Positions 23,435 through 32,485 of a stretch of DNA of 64,000 nucleotides are shown here, piece by piece. This stretch comes from Pedobacter kyonggii (GTDB lineage Bacteria; Bacteroidota; Bacteroidia; Sphingobacteriales; Sphingobacteriaceae). A program made the translations under genes and the position numbers. Within the stretch, counting starts at the first letter, position 1; every line of letters starts with the position of its first letter. The stretch is from contig NZ_SIXF01000020.1 in the NCBI RefSeq assembly GCF_004310665.1, forward strand, positions 1 to 64,000. The letters are read 5' to 3'. A model generated the notes under the pieces. That model was not told where the DNA came from. It saw only the letters and a list, made by a program, of their open reading frames with translations, and did no database searches.

Positions 23435-25351
23435 ATGCCATTAATAAACGAATTTTCAACTGTTCCTACCTTGTTGCGGAATGTTGTAAAAAACATCCAT
23501 AAACCTCAAGAAACCTTTTTGATCCATAAACAAGGTACAGAATGGACTGAAATTTCTTATGAAGATACTTTAAAAAGAGCCGACGCTGTTTCTGCTTTCT
23601 TTTTAGAGAAAGGAATAAAAAAAGGCGACCGATTAGGATTAATGATCGAGAATTCTCCTGAATACGTTTATTATGATCAGGGAATACAGCAGATTGGTGT
23701 AATTAACGTATCTATTTACCCCACGCTTTCTGAACAGGAAGTAGCTTACATCATTAACGATTCTGGCATAAAAGCTATTCTTATCGGGAACAACTTTTTA
23801 TACCGTAAAGTATTAAAGGTAGCAGCCAATTGCAAACAGTTAAAATATATTATTCCTGCTTTTAAAGATTTTGAAAAAGTTGTTATTCCAGAGGACGTAC
23901 ATGTAGAAGTTATTGCCTTTTCTGATATCCTGGCGCTTAAACATCAGGTTACGGCTGCCGAAAGGGCTGATATAGACCAATGCAGAAGTTTGGTTTTACC
24001 TGACGATGTTTCCTCTTTAATTTACACCTCGGGAACAACAGGAACCCCAAAAGGCGTAATGCTTACCCATTATAACTTTGTTAAGAATGTGGAGGTTTGC
24101 CTGCAACAGATCCCTGTGATTGATCAAACGGAAACTTTCCTTTCCTTTCTACCGCTATCGCACGTATTCGAGCGTACAGCAACTTACCATGTTTGCTGCG
24201 CACAGGGCTGTAAAATTGCATTTGCCCAAAGTTTAGAATTATTGGCTAAAAACATGGGCGAAGTTCGTCCTACCGTAATGAGCTGCGTTCCGCGCCTTTT
24301 AGAACGCATACACGATAAAGCGATAAAAGGAGGAACTGCTGGTGGAGGTACAAAAGCAAAAATATTTACCTGGGCCTTAGAAACTGGTAACAAATACCGT
24401 TTAGCAAAAGAAGCTGGCAAAAACCCAGGCTTCATTTTATCAGCCAAAAAAGGAGTAGCAGAGAAACTGGTTTTCAGTAAAATCAAAGAAAAAACAGGTG
24501 GCCGTTTAAAGTTTATGATTTCGGGCGGTGCCGCTCTACCTAAAAATGTGGGTGAATTTTTTGGTGATTTAGGTATTAAAATATTAGAAGGATTTGGCTT
24601 AACAGAAACCTCGCCCGTAATGTCGGTTACCGAATACCACAGGCAGGTTTATGGCACTGTAGGCCGCGTAATTCCAGGAATTGAAGTGGGTATACAAGAT
24701 GTCGAAACTAAAGAAATGCTCAGTATCCAAACGCACAATACTTTTAACGAAGAATTTGAATGTGCTGAAGGTGAAGTAATTGTACGCGGTCACTGCGTAA
24801 TGAAAGGCTACTTTAACAAACCTGCAGAAACAGCCGAAGCGATAGATAAAGACATGTGGTTCCATACCGGAGATATTGGCCGTTTTTATAAAGGTAATTT
24901 ACAGATCACCGACCGCCTAAAAAACATGATCGTAAATGCCTATGGCAAAAATGTTTACCCTACCCCGGTAGAAAATATCTACTTAAAAAGCCCAAAAATT
25001 GATCAGCTTTTTTTAATTGGAGATAAACGTGAGTTTATTACAGCAATTATTATCCCCAACAGGGAAACTTTGGAAGAAACCTTTAAACTCAAACCATCAT
25101 TTTTTGAAGAGGCTGATCCTTTTATCCGCGATCAGGAAATTATAGATTGGATGGAACAGGATATTAAAAAAATATCAAACGAGCTGGCTAAGTTTGAGCG
25201 CATTAAAAACTTTAAGATCAAGCGTAATCCTTTCAATATAGATGAAGGAGAAATTACCCCTACCATGAAAGTTAAACGTCGTATTGTAGAAAAGAAATAT
25301 GCCGAAGCAATTAACGAAATGTATGAGGAAGGTATAGAAGCCGAATCATAA
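23435..25351 (+). CDS. long-chain acyl-CoA synthetase (AMP-forming)
   Basis: This 638-residue ligase has the AMP-binding loop LIYTSGTTGTPKGVMLTHYN, the acyl/ATP motif GFGLTETSPVMS and the C-terminal hinge DMWFHTGDIGRF followed by ITDRLKNMIVNAYGKNVYP. It activates free fatty acids as acyl-CoA at the cytoplasmic face of the membrane. Length fits the FAA1/FadD15-like group found in Bacteroidota. It stands after the isc terminator as its own unit; its promoter is not obvious. Chain length preference cannot be read. Confidence 0.93.
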   Translation: MPLINEFSTVPTLLRNVVKNIHKPQETFLIHKQGTEWTEISYEDTLKRADAVSAFFLEKGIKKGDRLGLMIENSPEYVYYDQGIQQIGVINVSIYPTLSEQEVAYIINDSGIKAILIGNNFLYRKVLKVAANCKQLKYIIPAFKDFEKVVIPEDVHVEVIAFSDILALKHQVTAAERADIDQCRSLVLPDDVSSLIYTSGTTGTPKGVMLTHYNFVKNVEVCLQQIPVIDQTETFLSFLPLSHVFERTATYHVCCAQGCKIAFAQSLELLAKNMGEVRPTVMSCVPRLLERIHDKAIKGGTAGGGTKAKIFTWALETGNKYRLAKEAGKNPGFILSAKKGVAEKLVFSKIKEKTGGRLKFMISGGAALPKNVGEFFGDLGIKILEGFGLTETSPVMSVTEYHRQVYGTVGRVIPGIEVGIQDVETKEMLSIQTHNTFNEEFECAEGEVIVRGHCVMKGYFNKPAETAEAIDKDMWFHTGDIGRFYKGNLQITDRLKNMIVNAYGKNVYPTPVENIYLKSPKIDQLFLIGDKREFITAIIIPNRETLEETFKLKPSFFEEADPFIRDQEIIDWMEQDIKKISNELAKFERIKNFKIKRNPFNIDEGEITPTMKVKRRIVEKKYAEAINEMYEEGIEAES

Positions 25352-25375
25352 TTAAATAACTGATACAAAAATCAA

Positions 25376-26065
25376 TTACAGTTCCAATCCATTTGCATCG
25401 GTTGTTAATATTTCGCTCATATAATCAAAGAAAGGTCGCATATTTTTAAATTCCTGATTACAATACCCCAGGTATTCTTTGCTCATAACTTGCTCATCAG
25501 TAAATCGATGAACCAAAAGAAATTGCTTATATCGTAACAGATCGATATCCGGATGATCTCCATCAAAACCCTTTGGAGCAGTCTTTAATTGCTCGCCTTT
25601 CAAAGTTTCGAAGGAAGCAATAAAAGTTTCATCACTTAATATGTCTCTCAAGGGTCCGGCATCAAAAGCTATATTTTCCCTTATCAATTTCAAATCTTGA
25701 GGAGAAGGCCCGAAAAAACCACCAGCCACAAAACTATTACCTGGTTCGATATGAAAATAATAACCACCCCTTCTTTGTTTACCTGCCCGTTTAAAACTTC
25801 CGCTCCAATGTGTTTTATAAGGCGTTTTATCATTTGAGAAACGGGTATCGCGGTATATCCGGTATAAACTTTTCTTTCCCGATGGTGTTTCAATCACATC
25901 GTGAGTATTCATGAGGTCTAATAAATCCTGTGCAAAAGCTTCTATGTATGCAAGTTCTTTCTGGTAGGCTGTTTTATGGTCATTAAACCACTCACGTTCG
26001 TTGTTATTTTTTAATAACCTTAAAAATTCAAAACTAGAAGGCGGTATTTGTTTTATATCGGGCAT
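25376..26065 (-). CDS. DUF2461 family protein
   Basis: This 229-residue soluble protein matches the DUF2461 pattern: an N-terminal FEFLRLLKNNNEREWFNDHK, then YRIYRDTRFSNDKTPYKTHW and the GGYYFHIEPGNSFVAGGFF stretch. The function is unknown. Length is typical. It converges on the acyl-CoA ligase with a 24-base gap and no strong hairpin between them. Confidence 0.9.
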   Translation of the reverse strand: MPDIKQIPPSSFEFLRLLKNNNEREWFNDHKTAYQKELAYIEAFAQDLLDLMNTHDVIETPSGKKSLYRIYRDTRFSNDKTPYKTHWSGSFKRAGKQRRGGYYFHIEPGNSFVAGGFFGPSPQDLKLIRENIAFDAGPLRDILSDETFIASFETLKGEQLKTAPKGFDGDHPDIDLLRYKQFLLVHRFTDEQVMSKEYLGYCNQEFKNMRPFFDYMSEILTTDANGLEL

Positions 26066-26295
26066 CGTTTTCTAAATGGCTATTCACATCCAAACAAATA
26101 TAATATCTGTAAAACACTAAATTCATATCGTTGAAAAATTTACCCGATTAAATACTTAAAAACTTCAGAAGGGATCTGACCATGGAGTAGTTATTATACC
26201 AATGAAACTATAGAAAAGTCCTTAATAAAATAAATTCCAATGACGAATTATGAAACAGATATATTTAATAGCTTTATGTATCATTTGCCAAAAGG
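26066..26295. other. spacer with no supported gene
   Basis: About 230 AT-rich bases separate the divergent DUF2461 and alkyltransferase-like genes. A 22-codon frame at 26250-26318 begins like a lipoprotein signal (MKQIYLIALCIIC) but ends inside the next gene. It may be a relic. I see no promoter box matching the consensus. Confidence 0.3.
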
Positions 26296-26622
26296 ATGAA
26301 ACACGATTTATTTTTTGAACAGGTTTGGGATTTAACCAGGGAAATACCCAAAGGAAGGGTAACGTCTTACGGAGCAATTGCAAAAGCCATTGGCACGCCT
26401 AATTTATCGAGAATGGTTGCCAGAGCCATTGGTGCTTGCGGGTCAGCACAGCCTCCTGTTCCTTATTATAGAGTAATCAGCAGCAATGGCTTGCTCAGCG
26501 GCGATCCATCATCTACAGCTAAAAGACAGGAACTCCTCGAACGCGAAGGCGTTGAAATTAAAAACCTGAAAGTTCAAAACCTTAAAAAGGTATTCTGGGA
26601 TCCGTTAATTGATATGGAATAA
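26296..26622 (+). CDS. alkyltransferase-like protein (ATL, MGMT family) without active cysteine
   Basis: The 108-residue protein is the DNA-binding domain of the O6-alkylguanine methyltransferase family (IPKGRVTSYGAIAKAIG, with the helix-turn-helix SRMVARAIGACGS). The catalytic PCHRV is PYYRV here at residues 56-60, with both Cys and His replaced by Tyr. It therefore cannot accept an alkyl group. By knowledge of ATL proteins it should bind alkylated guanine and hand it to nucleotide excision repair. The usual ATL has Trp in place of Cys, so Tyr is less common. It sits alone. Confidence 0.88.
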   Translation: MKHDLFFEQVWDLTREIPKGRVTSYGAIAKAIGTPNLSRMVARAIGACGSAQPPVPYYRVISSNGLLSGDPSSTAKRQELLEREGVEIKNLKVQNLKKVFWDPLIDME

Positions 26623-26730
26623 ATACTGCTGGTAAGTTTCCCATCATCCATTTTTTATCTCATTGGCTTTTAACATGCTAAAATGCGATGTTATATCTAA
26701 TAAAGCATTTAGTAATTACAATAGCTTTCT

Positions 26731-26738
26731 TATCTTTG
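26731..26738 (+). promoter_or_regulatory. distal -7 box TATCTTTG upstream of lysS
   Basis: This exact TAnnTTTG match lies about 160 bases before the lysS ATG and would give a long leader. A second box, much closer, is at 26878. Palindromic CTAATTAG and a further AGCTAATTA lie between the two boxes. Confidence 0.4.
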
Positions 26739-26877
26739 CAACCATCTGTTTTAAGTGGATAGCTAATTAGTCCTGAAAATTGAATTTTTTCCAATATTAA
26801 TTCAAAATTTAATCAGCTAATTATTTCTTTTTCATTAAAGCACCAAAATTTAACAATAACAAAAAATGCAAGAGCAT

Positions 26878-26885
26878 TACTTTTG
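26878..26885 (+). promoter_or_regulatory. proximal -7 box TACTTTTG for lysS
   Basis: TACTTTTG fits TAnnTTTG and ends 15 bases before the ATG at 26901. It argues against a TTG start at 26883, which would lie inside the box. Confidence 0.5.
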
Positions 26886-26900
26886 CAAAAAATACCTGAA

Positions 26901-28610
26901 ATGAGTATAGGATTATCAGAACAAGAAGTATTACGACGTGAGTCGCTAAAACAATTACGCGCATTAGGCATTGAGCCTTATCCTGCAGAAGCGTATGAAG
27001 TAAATGCATATGCAGCAGATATATTAGCTAATTATGCAGTAGATAAGACAGCATACAAGACCGTAGTATTAGCAGGTAGAATTATGAGCCGTAATATTAT
27101 GGGCGCTGCCTCGTTTACGGAGTTACAGGATTCTACCGGCCGAATTCAAATCTACTTAAAGCGCGATGAACTTTGTCCTGGTGATGATAAAACCTTATAT
27201 AACACAGTATTTAAAAAACTTTTAGATATCGGCGATTTCATTGGCGTTAAAGGATACGTATTCACTACGCAAACGGGAGAAATTTCTGTACATGTTACTG
27301 AATTTAAGGTACTTTCTAAGTCACTGCGTCCTCTACCAATCGTTAAACGCGATGATGAAGGTAATGTTTACGATGGATTTACCAATCCGGAATTGCGTTA
27401 CCGCATGCGTTATGTGGATTTAACGGTGAACCCTGATTTTAAACAGATCTTTATCAAACGTAGCAAGGTGATTAACACCATGCGCAATTATTTTGATAAC
27501 CAGGGTTGGATGGAAGTAGAAACGCCTATCCTCCAGCCGATTCATGGTGGCGCAGCGGCGCGTCCTTTTGCCACACATCATAATACTTTAGATATGCCGC
27601 TTTATTTGCGTATTGCAAATGAACTTTATTTAAAAAGATTAATCGTTGCAGGTTTTGATGGTGTATATGAATTCGGTAAAATGTTCCGTAACGAAGGGAT
27701 GGACCGTACGCATAACCCTGAATTTACTTCAATGGAAATTTACGTTGCCTACAAAGATTATATCTGGATGATGGCAATGGTTGAAGAATGTTTAGAAAAA
27801 GTAGCTATTGCAACAACTGGTGCAAGTGTAGTTAAAGTTGGTGCCAACGAAATTAATTTTGAAGGACCGTACGAAAAATTAACCATGTACGAGTCGATCC
27901 AAAAATATACTGGAATTGATGTTTCCGCAATGACAGAAGAAGAAATTGCGCAGACTTGTAAAGATTTAGGTATCGAAATCGATGATACGATGGGCCGCGG
28001 TAAACTAATTGATGAAATTTTCGGTGCTAAAGTTGAAGCGAATTTAATTCAGCCAACCTACATTACCGACTACCCAATCGAAATGACACCGCTTGCTAAA
28101 AAGCACCGTACGGCAGAAGGTTTGGTAGAACGTTTTGAACTATTTGTTAATGGTAAGGAGATTGCGAATGCTTACTCAGAATTAAACGATCCTATTGACC
28201 AAAAAGAGCGTTTAGAAGATCAGTTAAAGTTAGCTGCACGCGGAGATGATGAGGCCATGGCCATGGATGATGATTTCGTACGTGCATTAGAATATGGCAT
28301 GCCGCCTACTTCAGGTTTGGGTATCGGTATTGATCGTTTGGTGATGTTAATGACCAATCAAAGCACCATCCAGGAAGTTTTATTCTTCCCGCAGATGCGT
28401 CCTGAGAAAAAGAAAATAGAAATGACATCTGAAGAAACAGAATTATATGCACTGGTTTCAGAAGGCGAACAATATCTGTTAACTGAAGTAAAAGGGAAAC
28501 TGGCTGATTGGAGTAATAAGAAATGGGATACAACCTTAAAAGCTTTAACTGCAAAAGGAATCTTAAAAGTTGCCAAAACAGATGATGGCTTATTCTTATC
28601 GCATAAATAG
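26901..28610 (+). CDS. lysS: lysyl-tRNA synthetase, class II
   Basis: This 569-residue enzyme charges tRNA-Lys. It has the OB-fold anticodon domain (residues about 40-160), class II motif 2 ([20 protein letters not shown]) and motif 3 ([14 protein letters not shown]). I start it at ATG 26901 because the earlier TTG lies within a promoter box. About 65 residues follow the normal end of the catalytic core ([10 protein letters not shown]); they look like a small winged-helix ([20 protein letters not shown]) and are absent in the E. coli enzyme. A hairpin terminator follows. Confidence 0.96.
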   Translation: MSIGLSEQEVLRRESLKQLRALGIEPYPAEAYEVNAYAADILANYAVDKTAYKTVVLAGRIMSRNIMGAASFTELQDSTGRIQIYLKRDELCPGDDKTLYNTVFKKLLDIGDFIGVKGYVFTTQTGEISVHVTEFKVLSKSLRPLPIVKRDDEGNVYDGFTNPELRYRMRYVDLTVNPDFKQIFIKRSKVINTMRNYFDNQGWMEVETPILQPIHGGAAARPFATHHNTLDMPLYLRIANELYLKRLIVAGFDGVYEFGKMFRNEGMDRTHNPEFTSMEIYVAYKDYIWMMAMVEECLEKVAIATTGASVVKVGANEINFEGPYEKLTMYESIQKYTGIDVSAMTEEEIAQTCKDLGIEIDDTMGRGKLIDEIFGAKVEANLIQPTYITDYPIEMTPLAKKHRTAEGLVERFELFVNGKEIANAYSELNDPIDQKERLEDQLKLAARGDDEAMAMDDDFVRALEYGMPPTSGLGIGIDRLVMLMTNQSTIQEVLFFPQMRPEKKKIEMTSEETELYALVSEGEQYLLTEVKGKLADWSNKKWDTTLKALTAKGILKVAKTDDGLFLSHK

Positions 28611-28678
28611 TCGAATCTGATGCCTGAAAAAAGGCGATTGCGGATTTGATTTTAACAAAAACATAACATAAACTTAAA

Positions 28679-28708
28679 AGGCTTGCTAACAATTGTTTAG
28701 CAAGCCTT
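28679..28708 (+). terminator. terminator of lysS
   Basis: GGCTTGCTAA pairs with TTAGCAAGCC over a short loop and is followed by TTCTCTATATTT. It lies about 70 bases after the lysS stop. Confidence 0.75.
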
Positions 28709-28748
28709 CTCTATATTTACAGCAATCGATAATTAAAATCATTGCGAT

Positions 28749-28961
28749 ATGAATACGTCAAGTTTAGAAATCAACGAAAGAGAGTACTGCATTAAATTAA
28801 GCAAAGATGCTTTTGATTTAACGCTGGTACGTCAGTTAATAAAAAGAATCCAGGCCGAAGCCTTATTCTTCTCAAGAGTACAGGCCGAAGAAGAAGATAT
28901 CTTAAGCAAAAGAGCTCAAAGAGAAGAATTTGAAGGATTCGATTATTTAGGAGATAAATAA
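28749..28961 (+). CDS. small helical protein of 70 residues, unknown function
   Basis: The protein begins MNTSSLEINEREYCIKLSKD, has an amphipathic helix (LVRQLIKRIQAEALFFSRV) and an acidic tail (EEFEGFDYLGDK). Its composition and clean ATG start suggest a real gene; similar short proteins follow lysS in relatives, as far as I recall. It lies beyond the lysS terminator, so it probably has its own promoter, which I cannot place. Confidence 0.65.
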   Translation: MNTSSLEINEREYCIKLSKDAFDLTLVRQLIKRIQAEALFFSRVQAEEEDILSKRAQREEFEGFDYLGDK

Positions 28962-29038
28962 TCAGTTTGCAGTTGGGAATTCTCAGTTGATAGTTGATTG
29001 CAACAATTAACCAGTTAACCGATTCCAGCAGTTACCCC
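28962..29038. repeat. stutter spacer (CAGTTTGCAGTTG and TTAACCAGTTAACCGATT words)
   Basis: The spacer reads CAGTTTGCAGTTGGG, CTCAGTTGATAGTTGATTG, then AATTAACCAGTTAACCGATT. The same two word types in the same order (AGTTTGGAGTTG then AATTAACCGATTTAAG) fill the spacer upstream of tsaB at 47.69-47.75 kb. It lies between two converging genes. Confidence 0.5.
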
Positions 29039-29040
29039 TT

Positions 29041-29595
29041 TTAATCAACCTCCAAAGTTCCTTCTACCGAATCATCCATTGTTTTTCCTGTAATTACCGA
29101 CACTGCCATTTTTAAAAATGCAACTGCAGTGCCGTGTTTGGTATCCCAATAGTATCCCTCCGAAGGGATAACCTTAATCAAGGTAATATCTGGATCGTCT
29201 TTCCCTCCCTGAAACCATGTTTTAATAAACGGGCTCCAAAGCTCGTCGATTTTAGCCTGATCTCTAATGATTTCCGAAATTCCATAAATATTTACAAAAC
29301 CCGAGTGTGCACCTGCCTGAAACAACAGATGAGTAAAAGGATCACTAGAAATTTCGTCATTTTTATGACTGTCTTTCATGCTCATAAACCAAATGTTCCC
29401 CTCATCGTCGACCTGCTGAATGGCCATTGGCCTTACCGATAAGGGTACACCAGTTTTAATATTGGTACAGAAAAAACAGCTTTCGGCCTTTTCAGCCAAG
29501 CTCCTAAGTTTTTCGATGGCTGCTTTACCACCCAAATCTTTAATATTATTTTCTTCCTGAGTATTGTTGGTACTCCCTTCTTGTGATGTTGCCAT
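29041..29595 (-). CDS. pyridoxamine 5'-phosphate oxidase-like general stress protein
   Basis: The 184-residue protein has the FMN-binding split-barrel pattern of the general stress protein 26 group: KAESCFFCTNIKTGVPLSVRPM, GNIWFMSMKDSHKNDEI and the C-terminal VIPSEGYYWDTKHGTAVAF. Such proteins bind FMN or related cofactors; true pyridoxamine oxidase activity is unlikely. The N-terminal 25 residues are polar and Asn-rich. It converges on the 70-residue gene and diverges from the next one. Confidence 0.88.
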   Translation of the reverse strand: MATSQEGSTNNTQEENNIKDLGGKAAIEKLRSLAEKAESCFFCTNIKTGVPLSVRPMAIQQVDDEGNIWFMSMKDSHKNDEISSDPFTHLLFQAGAHSGFVNIYGISEIIRDQAKIDELWSPFIKTWFQGGKDDPDITLIKVIPSEGYYWDTKHGTAVAFLKMAVSVITGKTMDDSVEGTLEVD

Positions 29596-29643
29596 AGTAT
29601 TAGATTTTATATAAACTACAATGGAAAATAGCGTTTGGTTTTG

Positions 29644-29702
29644 ATTTTTTTTGCGATGAACGATTGGCGAATGGAGTTAAGCAGCGCGCATAGCGTCTGA
29701 TT
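29644..29702. repeat. stutter spacer (GATTGGCGAATGG word)
   Basis: The stretch GATGAACGATTGGCGAATGG followed by GCAGCGCGCATAGCG repeats the word seen in complement at about 3.0 kb. No gene is visible between the divergent neighbours. Confidence 0.35.
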
Positions 29703-29751
29703 TATTGGCAAAAAATTATGGAGTTTTAATCAAAGACAATATCTTTAATTA

Positions 29752-30249
29752 ATGGATAATAAGAAACCTGTGCCATTTACTGCTGAAATTAAGATTATTG
29801 GCATCAATCCCTTTGTATTTGTACCGGAAGAAGCATTAAACTATGTTTTCCATCAAGCTGGGAAGGACAAAGGTCAACTTGCGATTACGATGAAAATTGA
29901 TGGACATGGGTTTAAACAAACACTGGTAAGGTATGCAGGCGATTGGCGTTTGTACCTGAATACGCCTATGAGAAAAGCGGCAGGCAAAGATGTTGGAGAT
30001 ACTGCAAGCTTCGAAATTGAATTTGATACTGAAGAACGAACAATAAGGATAAATCCTAAGTTAGAACAGGCTTTAGTAGAAAATAAACAAGCTAAGGATG
30101 TATTTGACGGCCTTGCCCCCCATTTACAGAAGGAAATTATACGTTATATTGCCAACCTCAAAACGGAAGAATCGGTAAACCGCAATGTAAAAAAGGCTAT
30201 TCAGTTTCTTTTGGGTAAAGAAAGGTTCATCGCCAGAGATGGGATTTAA
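29752..30249 (+). CDS. DUF1905 / YdeI-type (OmdA) domain protein
   Basis: The 165-residue protein has an N-terminal DUF1905 beta domain (FTAEIKIIGINPFVFVPEEAL, GHGFKQTLVRYAGDWRLYL, FEIEFDTEERTI). A C-terminal helical YdeI/OmdA part follows (FDGLAPHLQKEIIRYIANLK, SVNRNVKKAIQFLLGKERF). The combination is common in Bacteroidota; its biochemical role is unknown. It converges on the M3 peptidase gene across a strong palindrome at 30300-30340. Confidence 0.85.
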   Translation: MDNKKPVPFTAEIKIIGINPFVFVPEEALNYVFHQAGKDKGQLAITMKIDGHGFKQTLVRYAGDWRLYLNTPMRKAAGKDVGDTASFEIEFDTEERTIRINPKLEQALVENKQAKDVFDGLAPHLQKEIIRYIANLKTEESVNRNVKKAIQFLLGKERFIARDGI

Positions 30250-30299
30250 TGGAAAATAGTACCATAACTACAGCGTCCCCATTCTGACCCCTTATTGAC

Positions 30300-30340
30300 T
30301 ATAGTACAAAGGACAATTGTTAACTGTCCTTTGTACTATA
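30300..30340. repeat. perfect 16-base palindrome between converging genes
   Basis: TATAGTACAAAGGACA and TGTCCTTTGTACTATA form a perfect stem with a nine-base loop. It lies 50 bases after one stop and 9 bases after the other. It may end both transcripts, although neither side has a long T run. Confidence 0.7.
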
Positions 30341-30348
30341 ATATTCTC

Positions 30349-32370
30349 TTATAATAATCCGCGTTTTTTAAGCATTGGTTTAATATCAGGATTATGTCCC
30401 CTGAAATTAAAAAACATTTTGCCAAGATCTTCGGTATTTCCTTTGGACAGAATCATATCCCTAAAACGCTGACCATTTGCCCTGGTCAATCCTCCATTCT
30501 CCTGAAACCAAGAAAAGGCATCATTTTCTAGCATAGAAGTCCAGCTATAGGCGTAATAACCTGCGGCGTAACCATTACTCCAGATATGCAGAAAATAGCT
30601 GGAGCGGTAACGTGGCGGCACATACGATAAATTTAGATTGGTTTTCTTTAAAGCCTCGGCTTCAAATTTGTCGACATCCTCCAATGGTGAACCAGGAGAA
30701 ATCGTATGCCACTGCATATCCAGATCAGCTGCTGCCAATGCTTCAGTAAAAATATACCCCTGGTTAAATGAACTCGCCTTTTTAATTTTATCTAACAAAG
30801 CCTGTGGCATCTGTGCTCCGGTTTGATAGTGAAGGGCATAATTCTTTAATATTTTTGGATCGGAAGCCCAATGTTCATTAAACTGGGAAGGAAATTCCAC
30901 ATAATCGCGGGCTACACTTGTACCAGAAAGACTGGGATATTGCTGGTTGGCAAACAGACCATGTAAACCGTGTCCAAATTCATGAAACATGGTTGTAACA
31001 TCATCAAAACTAATTAATGCTGGTTTTCCGGCTTCGGGTTTGGTAAAATTACAGACATTATAAATAACGGGTATCGTGCCGAATAGCTTAGATTGGGGAA
31101 CAAGGTTATCCATCCAGGCACCACCATCTTTATTATCACGCTTATAGTAATCACAATAAAACAGACCTAGCTGTTTCCCGTCTTTGTCTATCACATCAAA
31201 AACACGAACATCTTCCTGGTAAACAGGTAAATCTTTACGTTCCTTAAAAGTAATACCGTAAAGTTGTGTTGCAGCATAAAAAACACCATTGATGAGTACT
31301 TTATTTAACTCGAAATAGGGCTTAACCTCATTTTCATCTAAATCGAATTTTGCTTTGCGGACTTGTTCGGCATAATAGTCCCAATCCCAAGGAGCTAATT
31401 TAAAGCCACCTTTTTGCTGATCGATTACGGCTTGTATATCTGCCGCTTCACTTTTTGCTTTAGCGGTAGCAGCCGGAATAACTTTACTAAAAAAATCTTC
31501 AACTGCTTCGGGCGTTTTAGCCATCTGATTTTGCAATTTCCAAGCCGCATAATTTTTAAAGCCAAGCAATGCAGCCTGAGCAGAACGGATCTGTGCAATT
31601 CTTGAAATTATTTTACGGGTATCATTTGCATCGCCTTTTTCGGCCCTGTTCCATGATTTGTTAAAAAGTTCTTCTCGCTTGGCACGATCGGCCATTGATT
31701 GCAATTCAGGCTGTTGAGTAGTATTTTTTAAACCTTTACCGGCTGCCTGTAACTGTGCAGTAAACTTTGCACCCAAAGTAGCTTCTTCTTTATTCAGCTC
31801 TTTAAGCTTATCTTTGTCAGCATCAGATAGCTTTGCTCCTGCCAATTCAAATTTTTGGTAATAAGACTCTAGTAAGCGCAACGATTCGGCATCCAGTTTC
31901 AGCTGATCCTTCTTTTTGTAAAGGGTTTCTACCCGGTTAAAAAGTTTAGTATTTAAATAAATGGCATCGGTATTTGCAGTTAATTTAGGAGCCTCCTCTT
32001 CTTTAACCTTTTGCAATTCGGGATTGGTATTGGCACCTGTAAGTAGGTTAAAAACCATACTTGTCCGGTTCAGCAATTGTCCGCTTTTTTCAATGGCCAA
32101 AATGATATTTTCAAAACTAGGTGCTTCAGTCTGATCAGCAATTTTCTGGATTTCGTCCATCTGCTGCTTCATTCCTTCTTCCAATGCGGGTTTAAAATCG
32201 CCGGTTTTAATTTTGTCGAAGGCAGGCGCCTGAAAGGCAAGTTCGCTTGCTTTAAAAAAAGGATTAGCCGATGAAAAGCTTTCATTGCTTTCTTCAGCAT
32301 CTTTTTTGTTATTGCAAGCACCTAGAATGACTAAGGAAGCCAGTATGGGTAAATAAGATACTTTTTTCAT
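30349..32370 (-). CDS. M3 family zinc metallopeptidase (peptidyl-dipeptidase Dcp-like), lipoprotein
   Basis: The 673-residue protein begins with a lipoprotein signal (LASLVILGAC, Cys near 19). It then has a helical N-terminal lobe and the M3 catalytic centre FHEFGHGLHGLF with HExxH zinc ligands. Downstream segments (DYVEFPSQFNEHW, the third-ligand region) are intact. Dcp-type enzymes remove C-terminal dipeptides from oligopeptides. The lipobox places this one on the periplasmic side of a membrane, whereas E. coli Dcp is cytoplasmic or periplasmic. It stands alone. Confidence 0.93.
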   Translation of the reverse strand: MKKVSYLPILASLVILGACNNKKDAEESNESFSSANPFFKASELAFQAPAFDKIKTGDFKPALEEGMKQQMDEIQKIADQTEAPSFENIILAIEKSGQLLNRTSMVFNLLTGANTNPELQKVKEEEAPKLTANTDAIYLNTKLFNRVETLYKKKDQLKLDAESLRLLESYYQKFELAGAKLSDADKDKLKELNKEEATLGAKFTAQLQAAGKGLKNTTQQPELQSMADRAKREELFNKSWNRAEKGDANDTRKIISRIAQIRSAQAALLGFKNYAAWKLQNQMAKTPEAVEDFFSKVIPAATAKAKSEAADIQAVIDQQKGGFKLAPWDWDYYAEQVRKAKFDLDENEVKPYFELNKVLINGVFYAATQLYGITFKERKDLPVYQEDVRVFDVIDKDGKQLGLFYCDYYKRDNKDGGAWMDNLVPQSKLFGTIPVIYNVCNFTKPEAGKPALISFDDVTTMFHEFGHGLHGLFANQQYPSLSGTSVARDYVEFPSQFNEHWASDPKILKNYALHYQTGAQMPQALLDKIKKASSFNQGYIFTEALAAADLDMQWHTISPGSPLEDVDKFEAEALKKTNLNLSYVPPRYRSSYFLHIWSNGYAAGYYAYSWTSMLENDAFSWFQENGGLTRANGQRFRDMILSKGNTEDLGKMFFNFRGHNPDIKPMLKKRGLL

Positions 32371-32448
32371 GAATATTTAAAAGTTAGTTATCCATAAAAA
32401 TAGCAATTTATACGCTGCAATTTTCAATAAACAAAATTGAGCTGAAAC

Positions 32449-32479
32449 AAAAAAGCCATCCAAGTTAAGAAATGGCTTT
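32449..32479 (-). terminator. terminator of the 179-residue membrane gene
   Basis: On the minus strand AAAGCCAT pairs with ATGGCTTT over a 12-base loop and is followed by TTTTGTTTC. It starts seven bases after the stop codon of the upstream minus-strand gene. Confidence 0.75.
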
Positions 32480-32485
32480 AAAATT

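Noticed and set aside
26250-26318. Short frame resembling a lipoprotein signal
   Set aside because: It ends inside the next gene after 22 codons and has no mature part; at most a relic.
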